Below are positions 45,601-57,600 of a stretch of 64,000 nucleotides of DNA, one piece after another. The position numbers were made by a program, and so were the translations under genes. The number at the start of each line of letters is the position of its first letter. Position 1 is the first letter of the stretch. The notes beneath the pieces were generated by a model. The model ran no database searches, was not told the origin of the DNA, and saw nothing but the letters and a program-made list of their open reading frames with translations. Origin of the DNA: Argyresthia goedartella (taxonomy: Eukaryota; Arthropoda; Insecta; Lepidoptera; Argyresthiidae); contig OX463829.1 in NCBI GenBank assembly GCA_949825045.1, positions 23,592,715 to 23,656,714 on the forward strand, written 5' to 3'.

Positions 45601-48600
45601 AATTTCGAGTTTCTGAAAGGTTTACATGGGTTACATTTTGTATCTGCTTTTGTTGTCACGTTTTTTTTCACTATTTGACCGAGAATCGAGGCAAATAGGA
45701 ATCACTTTTACGGAATTGAAGCTAGGAGAGAAATATAAAATTAATGTGGGTGTACGCCCAGCAAAAATATGTGCCCTAGACGATTTCTGGTTTCTGGAAC
45801 AAGTGCGCTGTAAATGTCGATTAAATTTCAGAATTTGCCGTTTTATAGTTTAGGAGTAATTAATAAAAAACAGTTTTTGCCTTTGTAGAAAGTCAAGTTG
45901 AAAATGTAGCTGGTCTATTGTGGAGTGCACGCAAGCGTAGACAAAGGCTTGTGTTATGCGGCAAAAAAGTCTTATATATATTTTTTTCAATCGGTTGGAT
46001 TGCTTACAATTGTATTACTTCCTTATTTACAGATGGTTTGCCTTGAAATTATCAGGTTAGGCTACTGAATAGTTCGACTAATAATTGATGAATTTTAAGT
46101 AAATCTGTAAGCATCCTTTTATTAGTACAATCAGGAAGCAAAGTAACAGTAGGTACGTTACTCATTTAGTGCTATATCTATTTAAATATGGCTGTTGTCA
46201 TTACTTAATTCATAATTTATTTATTGCACACAAATAAATCGAGAAAAACTAGATATACATTAAAATTGTGTACAAAGGCGAGGTAAATAGATTGTGATAT
46301 ATTACCTTGATGTAAGTATATATTTTTTAAGTCAGTTTCTTACGAATGTAGGCGGTTTTTTATTTTCATTGGATCTTGATTACGGGTGAACTGTACAAAT
46401 TTCCGAGAAAAATCATGCCAATTTTCGTCTGCATACGACGCGTAATTTACAAGACCGAGAAAACAGGGAATCGTACGCCAAGCAAAATCTTGTATTTCGC
46501 GGTAAATTTTGCTGTTAGCCAACAAATTATGAAGTAGATGTACCTGTGTACCAAGTTTCATCAGTCTAGGATCAGCCGTTTCGTTTTTTAATAAACTTTT
46601 TTCATTAATAACTCCTAAACAATAAAACGACAAATTCTAAAATTTCATCGACATGTACAGCGCATGTGGGACTAATTATTCCATACACTATAAATCGTCT
46701 AGGGCACAACTTTTTGCTAGGCGTACGTGCACAAAATTAATTTAAAATTATAGGGTAAAAACTCACACCCAACAAATATGTTTTTAAAAAGGACACCCCA
46801 CCTGTGCGATTCGTCTGGCTGGCTGATAGGCTTGATGACGGGTATCCGTCTGCCTTCGGAATCGGTGTCGCTGTCCAGCGCGTACTTCTCTAGGAACTCC
46901 GACACGCACGCGCGCGACTTGTCTTCCGGCGGCGTTATACCTGACCAAGAGTGGGGATTGTGATAAAACAGAACTTCCATGGTAATCTCCAGAGAGGCTC
47001 CTCAGGTTAGATTGACGACATAGTTTACTAGAGCTTTATTATTTAGCTTTCATATTAGTGACGACATAAGGACTTAAGAACTACAGGCTACAGGACCAAG
47101 CATATAACACAAAAAATATACGGGCGTACACTCTGTAAGTGACACAAATAAAAAAATCATTTATAATTATGGTGATTGGTCACTGGATAGAGGCTATCCT
47201 TAAAAAGTAGGAGGTTCTCAATTAGGCTGTTTTTTTGTATGTTTGTTAGGCAAATATTCCGTAAATTATGAATCGATTTTGATGATTAATTTGATAGGTA
47301 AGTCATACCTAAGAGGTGGTCATTCACAATAATGAGCTAGTACTGCACGTGACTTGGTATCAGATAAGACGCATAGACCGGTTTCACACTGGCTTTGTCC
47401 TTGTCATTTAAGAACAATAGTGTGACAGAGAAAGCGCTTTGCTAGCTCGCTATCCTGCCTAGTATAATTTGTGTTACCAGTATGCGTATGTTCGCTCTGC
47501 AGCGAGGCGGCGCTGATGGTAGTGTCCGAAGACTTCCGTCGCTCGCTGCCCGACTTGTGTGCTTGCAGCTCAGCCAGGTCCGAGGGAGAGACTTCCTCGA
47601 ATGATGAGGGGTCTTCGCTGATGCCTTCTGCGGATGTAAACGAGTACAAAACATATCGTCACGCCTTTTTCTGTACGGGGTGTCGGATGGCTAATTCGGT
47701 ATTGGATAAGGCAGTCCAATAAATCTAGAACCGTGTCCTAAGTTAAAACTATTTGTACAAAAGTTACACAATAATTACACAAATATGTTTTAACTGTGAA
47801 ACAAGTTCCAATAATAGTCTGATAAAAAATATAGAGAGGAATAGCTTAGTTTATAATAATTGCCAATGCTCTCCAATAGAGATAGTTGACAAACACACTT
47901 ACTTAGGCCTCGTGATTGATGCAAAATTCAATTGGGGTCCCCACATCCAACGGGTATGTGACAAGCTTAGGGCACTCATTGCTTCCTTTTATATAATTAG
48001 AAACCGCATTCCATTTAAAACAAGATTAATGCTATATCATGCACTCTTCGACTCCATAGTATCGTATGGCCTCTCAAGCTATGGACGCACTCACAGAACT
48101 TACTTGGATCAATAAAATCCCTACAAACCAAACTCCTTAAATTAATTGTACCACAAAACATCAGGCATGAATACTCTGGAAATGAATATAAACTTTTCAC
48201 ATATTGTAAGACACTACCTATTCACACCAAACTACAGTATCTTTTACTTAAAGAGGATTTCTTCGACAATTGCTTTCAGCAAAAAATAAATCACCCCATA
48301 GCCACACGCCGTATGATTCAAGGTAAAATAACCAGCACACGCGCAAACAACTTCTACGGCACTTGGACGCGCGCCTACATGATTCCGCGATTAATAAATA
48401 GTCTACCCACAGATGTTATTAATTCACTTTCATCAAAAAATATTAATTATAGACTTAAAAATTACTTTTCCTCCCTAGTCCCTCTCTAACCCTGCCCTTT
48501 CCTTTAAATAGTTCATGTGTTATTTAGTTTTGTAATAGTTAGTGTAATAATATTTATGTACTACTTACTCATATCAAATATTTAAGTTAGCGTAAGCACG

Positions 48601-51600
48601 GATCCACGAACAAACCTACATGGTTTCTGTGGGTCCTACAGACTGTAAATTGATTTTTTTCTTGTTTATAATAAAAAAAAATAAAAAAAAAATAATGTTA
48701 TTTTAATATACATTCAGTGTCTTTAATTATAAGACCACCATTGTATGCCAGACCACACGCGAATAAATGTCTTTGTCTTATATTCAGATCTATCATGGAG
48801 TAGGTATAAGCAGAGGCAATACGGTATTTGACTGCTAGTCAAAATATATACTTTTTAAGAACTGTCAAAACGGTATAATATTGTTCACAAGTTCTTTGAT
48901 ATACAGATGTAGTGAATAATCCTTTCCTTTCGTATTTTCTCGGAAATGTTCGTTTTTGTCTTACTACTTACTTCACCGCACTCAGTACCCATCGAGACAA
49001 CGTAGGGAACGGTCGCATTGCAAGAGGAAGTATCTATATAGAGTAGTTAATACCACAGAAATATTTTGTTGATATTTATGTTAGATTTTGTGATAAACTT
49101 CATGGACTCGTGTATTAATGCAGGCCACCTATATTTTTTTTTTTGACTTTACATTTCACTCTTGTCTGTCATTTTTGTAAATAATAAACATTGATTTTAT
49201 TCGATCCACATTAACAATTTATAACAGACATGCCGAAAGCACTAAGAAAAGGGAAACGTTTAGATCGGCAAGCCTGCGAAGTTATTTTCAATATTTATTT
49301 ATATTTCTTAACTGAAAATGATAAATTCAAACATACCAACTATACTGCTTACTTTTGTAAAGTCCAAAAACGAGTTTCGGAGGCCAGTGGAATTTCTCAA
49401 CTTTCTCAATTCTTTATATGATAGAACAGTAAATAAAATATTGCAAAAAGAATACATAAATCAATCCATCTCCAATAGTCCGAAGTCGGCAAAGTTGGGT
49501 AGACCAAATAAATTATTTTGTCTAGGTCTTGACGATTTTGACTACAACGTTATACGCCGATTAGTGTATAATTTCCATTTGATATACAAACAAGTACCTA
49601 CAATTAAAGCCCTGAAGTCCAAGTTATCCGAAGCCATAAATTTTAAGGGATGTGACTTTACGCTAAGAAAAATTCTTAGAAAAATGGGATTTCGGTATAA
49701 AAAAGTTGAAAACAACAGAAAATTACTTATCGAGAAAGATGATGTTCGTTTAAAAAGAGTAAAGTTTTTAGCCGCGATAAAAAAGTACAGATTGCAAGGG
49801 AGAGAGATTGTTTATATGGATGAAACATACATCCATACCTCACATTTGGCAGGTAAAAGCTGGGCTGACTCGTCAGAAAACGGAGTGAAACAGTTAATTT
49901 CTAAAGGACAACGTCTTATAATAGTGCACGCTGGTAGTAGAAAGGGGTTTATACCTGGGGCATTGTTAATGTATCAGTCTACTGATAAAACAGGTGACTA
50001 TCACAACGCGATGAACAATGAAAACTATGAAAAATGGCTTCGTAATCAACTCATTCCAAACTTAGCTCCACATTCGGTACTAGTAGTAGATAATGCTGCA
50101 TATCATAATAAGTACGTAGAAAAACCTCCTAATTCAAATACCAGGAAGCAAGACATGATTGATTGGCTATCCAAACATAACGTTCCGATTGATCCGTCAT
50201 TAACAAAACTTGAAATATATGAAATTATTTGCAAGTACAAACAAGACTTTGTAGAATACTCTATAGATAAACTTATGAACGAATATGGACACAGCGTACT
50301 AAGATCGCCACCATATCATCCTATTTCAATCCGATTGAAAACATATGGTCTCAAATAAAGGTATACGTATCCAAAAGAAACATCAGTATGAATATAAACA
50401 TAAACATTTATATACAGGCACATACATTGCTTCTGGCCCCACACTAGGATACCCTGTGTCGTGGTAACCAGAAACAGCGACGTCACACACATATAAACAT
50501 CCAAGACCTGGGGATTGTTTTTTTTTTTTTTTCATTACCCCCAGCCGGGGATCGAACCCGGGACCTCTCGCTTGGTAGGCAGAGCCACAACCGCTGCGCC
50601 ACAGAGGCCGTCAATGACTACTGTGAAACAATTGGTACAGGAAAAGGTTAATATGATTGGTTCCGATGTTTGGGCCAAAGTTTGTGACCACGCCATCAAA
50701 TGCGAAAACGAGTACCGAAAACACGAACCTGAGTGGGAAAATTATATGGCTAGTTTTGTAATCACCGTTCATGAAAACTCTGACGATGATACACCAGAAA
50801 ATAGTTCTGATTCTGACTGTGATATGGAAGTTGGAAGTATTGTTTCGCATCACACTGTCCACCCCGCTCCTCCTCCTCTTATCCCGCTGTCATAATCGAA
50901 GTCGTTCATCCAATCAGGAAATCATATTTATTTATATTAATTTCTCTGCTGGTTTGTTTTGTTTTATGTTGAGGTGTCTTTTTTGTTATGTCATAGTATT
51001 TTTAATTAATTACAAAAAAATATTGTTATAAAAAAGGTCTGTAGTTTTGACTTATAGTTAGACTTTTGGGGTTCCAATCCTTATAGAATCATTAGATCAT
51101 CCCAACCGGAATTTGGTTTTTATCAGTGCGTTTTATTGAAATAAAACGTCCTCAGTAACTAGTTATATTTTTGTTTACCTAACGAATTCTTTATATGATA
51201 GAATCGTGGTGGTTTTAACATCTCAGTGTAATATACGTCAAACGGGCAATTTGACATTTGACATTGATAAATAAAGTATGCGATTTATTTGATACCTACA
51301 CGTAATTTAATAATACAGTAATTCATAGACACATCGGCACCATTCGGGTGTTATCGTTGTTCCGAGTTTTGCCGATAGGAAAGGATTATTCACTACATCT
51401 GTACTAGCATGTGACGTCTTGGTCAAATGCTGTATTTTAACACAATATTGAGTTTATAAAACACAACTGCTGGAAATGAAGAATTCTGATATTTTCAAAC
51501 GTTTAGGTTGATATAGGTATAGTTTGAAACACGTTTCGAGATTTATTGGTCTACCTTGTCAAATACCGTATTGATGGAAATATTATAATCGTGGCCAACT

Positions 51601-54600
51601 TTTTAGTCTAGAGCTAGGGAATGAAGAAAAATAAATACTGTTCTGACTGACTAGTAGAGGCACTAGAAGAAAAACAAAATACCGACGTGACAAATCTGAT
51701 AGCTTGTACTGCTACCTATAGCTTATTTTTTGCTGGTGGTCGGATATATTAAAATGATTAATAAAGTGTTTATTTTTGTTTTATTGCCACGCTATACCAA
51801 GTATTTACTATAATATACTTGAAGGTGGATTCAAATGATAATATTCTATATATGTATAAATATAAATCAGTACCTAATTAAATATTCCGTTTTTTTTTAT
51901 TTTTTTTTACTTCATAAATAGCTCATAAATTTGCCATATTCATGTTTCATTTGACAAAGTCTATCAGAATTGTATATTTCCAGGTGGTTATATTTTATAA
52001 ACTCAATTATGTATGAAAGAAAAACAGCTGTTGACTATTACGTCTGTATTTCATTAAACTCTTGAACAAAATTACCGTTCTTTTACAACCAATCCAAGAG
52101 TGTATTACTCCCACGTTTGGATTGGCCATAGATACTATTATACTATGCAGTAGTTTGGCCAATAATTCAATACTCCATTTTGCGTGACAGGGGACAGCAC
52201 GTCGCCACAGCTAAATACCAGTGGCTCAAGCAGGAATAATAACCAGAGCGAAAAAGTGTTCGAGCTCAGAAAACATGAACCTTATGTCATTGTACATAAG
52301 AGTCACTGACATTTCGATTCGCATACTTTTTCGACGCGTAATTATTCCTGCTTCCTACACAGTACTTTAGTGGAAAGTTATGTTAGTTTACTTTATTGTA
52401 CATAGACGCAGGCCACATTATAGTTTTGGACACGGCAGAGGCGACTTTTGAAAACACATGGAAAAATATACAAACTGAACAAATCGAAACACGTCCGTTC
52501 CATGTCATACAACATTATACCGTAACTAAATGTGTTTTTTTTAATTAAAGTTCTACAGTAAAGACAGGTAGACATTTAAAATAATGTAACCAACGGTGTT
52601 AGTTCGCCGAAACCGCAGGAAACAAACCAAACTAAACCACTCTATGAAAAAGTGGCCAAGTGCGAGCCGGACTCGCCCATGAAGGGTTCCGTTGTAGCAA
52701 GTAATTATGTGACTGGATGTTTGTCTTGTAACTTTGTTTTTCATAGTATTTGTATGAATGACAAAGTTATCTTTGCGGTTTTAATGAATGTTTTATATCT
52801 TAAAAACTGCTTACTTCATTTTGTTCAAACCAATTTTCGTTGAAAGTGTGTATTGTGATACACAGCATATATTTTTTGTAGATTTGTCACTCTATTACTT
52901 TAAAAGTTAGAGGGACACACATTCACAATTTTTCCACTTTGGAAGGGTCTGTCTCTTTAACGATTTACTTTGAGGAAAAATGGTTTCAGGAATCATTTTG
53001 TATAAAAATCGTAAAGCGGTACACAGAATACATCTACATACCAAGTTTCAACTGAGTAGTCCTAATAGTTTCATGCATAAAGTTGCTGTGACATACTGAC
53101 GGACGGACGGACGGAGTGATAGACAGACTTGACGAAACTATAAGGGATATTTCTCTACGGAACCCTAAAAAGGAAGCTATGGTTAATTTTGACGCCTCAG
53201 GAATTTGGCCAATTGTCACTTCATACATTTGCTTGTTTACATTATTTTAAACATCTAATTGTCTCTACTCTAGATATCTGAGGTAAGATCGCCTCCATAC
53301 CATAATTAACCAGTCAGGTCATAAGTTCTGTCACACAATAAAAACGTTTGAATTTAGAACGCTGGCCACAAAAAAAGTTTATTGAATTCGAATTTCGAAT
53401 TTTTCATGAAAATAAAAATGTGTACTTTTTAGAATTTTCCTCATTTTTAAATATGGAGTGGACACTTAAAGAAGACCGTGTCGCAGTTATTGCGTTGCAT
53501 CGTTGCGGTTACGTGCCAATTCATATTTTCGACTTACTGAAAAATTTGAATATAACCAAAAGATTCGTTTATCGTACCATAAAACGATACAATGAAGACT
53601 CTAGTGTAGATGACAGGTCAAGAAGTGGTCGCCCTCGCTCTGTTAGGACTCCAGCAGTGATAAAAGCTGTGAAGGCGCGAATTCAAAGAAATCCCATACG
53701 TAAGCAGAAACTGTTGGCCCTTCAGATGGGGTTAAGCAGGACCACGGTGAAAAGGGTGTTAAATGAAGACTTAGGGCTTAGGGCATATCGAAGAAAAACA
53801 GGACATCGTTTGGACGCTCGTATAATGGACCTGAGACTGAAGAGATGCCGCGCTTTGTTGAAGCGGTACGCGGGAAAAAAGCATCGGGAAATTCTTTTTT
53901 CGGATGAAAAAATTTTCACCGTGGAAGAGAGCACAACAAACAAAATGATAAGGTGTACGCACACAGCAGTGAAGAAGCGAGCAACCGTATTCCGCGTGTC
54001 CAACGAAGTCATTTTCCATCCTCGCTCATGGTTTGGTTGGGAGTCTCTTATTGGGGCTTAACTGAGGTACATTTTTGTGAGAAAGGCGTAAAAACGAATG
54101 CAGTTGTGTATCAAAATACAGTCCTCAAGAACCTTGTGGAACCTGTTTCTCATACCATGTTTAATAACAGGCACTGGGTATTCCAACAAGATTCTGCGCC
54201 AGCTCATAGAGCGAAAAGCACACAAGACTGGCTGGCGGCGCGTGAAATCGACTTCATCCGGCACGAAGACTGGCCCTCCTCCAGTCCAGATTTGAGTCCG
54301 TTAGATTACAAGATATGGTAACACTTGGAAGAAAAGGCCTGCTCAAAGCCTCATCCTGATTTGGATTCACTCAAGGCATCCTTGATTAAGGCAGCCGCCG
54401 ATATTGACATGGACCTCGTTCGTGCTGCGATAGACGACTGGCCGCGCAGAATAAAGGCCTGTATTCAAAATCGCGGGGGTCATTTTGAATAAACTTTATT
54501 ACCATAAGAATCTATGTTTTATTAAGTTCATTTTGCTATATAAATGTTTACATAAATAATAAACATGTCTAAATTATTTCATAATGCGCATGTGACAGAA

Positions 54601-57600
54601 CTTATGACCTGACTATGTATATTAACTTACCCTGTGAAGTACTGACTTTGAGGAATCCGTTGCTATCAAGCGGTGTGGTCGCTGATGAGACAGACTGTTG
54701 TTCCTTGTTCAATTGCTTCTCGTTTTGTTTCCCAGGATTAGTTATTGAGTTAGAGCTCGCGTATGCTGGAAAATATAGTAACACGTTTGAATGAATTTAT
54801 AATTAATCGAACTGCCACACCCAAAGTCATTAATGATTAATATGGATTAATTAGTGAACGATTTTGTAGGTAACTTCAACATATTTACTTTCGTATTTAG
54901 ATAAGTGTGAAATATTCATTGCGTGTTAGCTTGGCAATATGTAGTGAAATTAAGATACAAAACAAGTAATGGATAATAAACATAGCGAGAACAACATGAC
55001 ATTGTCACTTTAATGATCAACTCGTGACGAATTTTTTGTGAATGATTTATTTCCGTAATAATGTTTTTTTTTTGTGTTTTAAGAAGAAATAATAGTTGGA
55101 ATGAGACTTACAAGTGATATGTTACTCCGCCGTTCTTGGAGTTCACAATCCCGCTTCTATTTTTGCACATGAGTATTGCACAGGTCGGCATTTTCGAAAA
55201 ACAGCGGAAATGAATTCGTCACTGCGTGGCCCGGTGACTACCGAGAATTATTAATATGAAGACTATCGGGGCTAGATTTGTTCGCACGTGCAACGCCCCT
55301 CAACCTATCTCTCGATATCTGTGAATGCGATTCTAAATTTTAATTTACCTAAAAAATCGTTCACTAAGTAATGCTTTCATTACGGCGGTAAGTCTATGGA
55401 TTTAATTGAGTGAGCATTAGTTTCAAGAATATACATCCAGAGGAATATGCAACTTCGCATTTCTCGACCGATGGAAATTACATGAGACAGTACTGAGATG
55501 AAGTGGACAAATTATATTAGGTGCTTAACTATGAAATCAGCGATTTGTTTGGAGATTAAGTACAAACATTTTTGCATTTTTTTTTTACTAATGACAAATC
55601 CTAATGTTATACAACCTTGGGTGTATGAATGAGACAACATTTAGCTAATAGCACATTTGATTTAATTTTTGAAAAGTAAAAAAATTATTATCATTTATTT
55701 GGATGAATTTAAGGACGAACTGAATTTGAAGATTTAGTTATCAAACCGAAAATAAAAGAAAATGTAATACGTAGATTTACTTTACATAAACTTTAAACTT
55801 TGAAATTAACTTTTAGTAAAATATAAAGATCAAGCCATATTCCACCATGCTGGCTCAGTGCGGGTTGATGGAGGGGTTTTACGACCACTACCACATAGCG
55901 ATAGTAGCCGGGACCTACAGCTTAACGTGCCATCCGAAACACTGAACGTCCGATAATGTACTTAACACGTTAAATGCTATGTAGGTCACCGGTGACCTCA
56001 CCCAGACTAAAAAACTATAAGAAAATAACTTTTTCGAAAATTGGCGTTAAAAGTATTAAGATAAATTAATTATCTCATTGGTACATGATCGGGATTCGAA
56101 CATGTGAGAAGAAAGCGTGAAGCCCATTAGACCACGGAGCTCTTTTTATAAGGGAAATATTTACTGCACATCAAAAATACTGATTTGCACAGCAAATATC
56201 AGGGCAAAATGCTGCGGTAGCTTAGGTGAAGGGTAAAGGGGGTGAGCGAAGCGAAGCCCCCTTTACCCTTCATGTTGGGTGGACCATGCAAGAACAACAA
56301 AAAATACTTAAAACGTAAACTTGAGTACACATAAAATATTTAAAACATTAAAAGTGTTTTTGCTGATCCTTTTTGGCTGTGCAAATCAGTAGTTTTGATG
56401 TGCGATTAATTACTTTTATAACATTTAATTAACTTTTAAACAATAAAAACAATGGACCATCAACAGCAAATGTGGAGGCCCACTGTAAGGATTCATTTCC
56501 CATGCAGCCCAACACTTAGATCATAAAACAAATGGTTTTTGAAATTCGACAAAAAGTTTAACAAAAGCAAGGGTTTGCCGCCACATGCTAGCTGCAAGGT
56601 TTTTTTAATGGGTCTCCACAGCTGGCACTGATAGGATATAGCTATTGAATTACACGATTTATGAACTCCTGAATCTGTAAGAACATTTCGCCAATTTCGT
56701 AGGTACGTTATATAGTTACATACATCTCTTACGTTACACATAGAAAGCGTGTTAACACTTTTGTCGGATTACCAACGACAACTCGACATAAATTTGAATA
56801 GAGTTGTCAAAGTTATTCACAGAATAAAGTGTGAATTCGCGTTCAAAATGGTCGCTCTTAGGTTGGACATTAACGACGTAGGTTACACTTTATCACCATA
56901 CCTTTAAGGCACCTCATCATGAACCCGAAAGGCAGCAGCGGGTCCATAAGGCACAACAGCCTTGCCGGGCTCGGTATGAAGCTGATCAATAGCGGCGCGT
57001 ACGCCATGAATAGTCCGTCGGGCAGGCGTAGGTCTGACGACATCAGCTTCAGCGTACACCCGGCTATGAGGTTGGCGCCCGCCGAGTCGCCAGCGAATAC
57101 TATATGTTTGCCTGTGAAGCATCATCGTCATTAGGAATCATCTTGACATCAGACGGACCGCCGCTCGTCGTTAAATAGTTGAAATAGACGGAATTACTTT
57201 ATTTTATTTTATAATACTATAATGATAATAATATACCTTGGACACTATTTACACACATTGATCTAGCCTCAAACTAGGATTCCCTGTATCTTGGGTACTA
57301 GACAACGATACACATACTTATATAGATAAATATTATACTTAGATAGATAAACAACCATGACTAGGGTACAAACATCCGTGCTCATCAAACAAATATCAAA
57401 ATAATCAAATGCGATTGGATCAAGTATTTGATAGATTGAAATTGATATAGTATATTCGTGGGGGACACTTCGTGACATTCTTGTTGAATAAGACGGTCTT
57501 TATTTTTATGGGTATGATTACATCTATCACATAATAAATCATTTTGGTTCCTAAAATAGTAGTTCTGTCACCCAAATTGTATCGCTCAATAATATAAAAT

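Larger units (their letters stand above)
48817..51573 (+). mobile_element. DD82E (Sailor-like) Tc1/mariner transposon
   Basis: Ends read CAATACGGTATTTGAC in inverted orientation. Further in, long sub-terminal inverted segments (acagatgtagtgaataatcc at 48,905 and its inverse near 51,400) also pair. It encloses a broken DDE transposase and a SINE. No clean target duplication seen. Confidence 0.75.

Noticed and set aside
56904..57131. Minus-strand frame starting [14 protein letters not shown] as a separate gene
   Set aside because: Off-frame shadow of the Hsl exon that carries GDSAG; the true frame splices cleanly on both sides.
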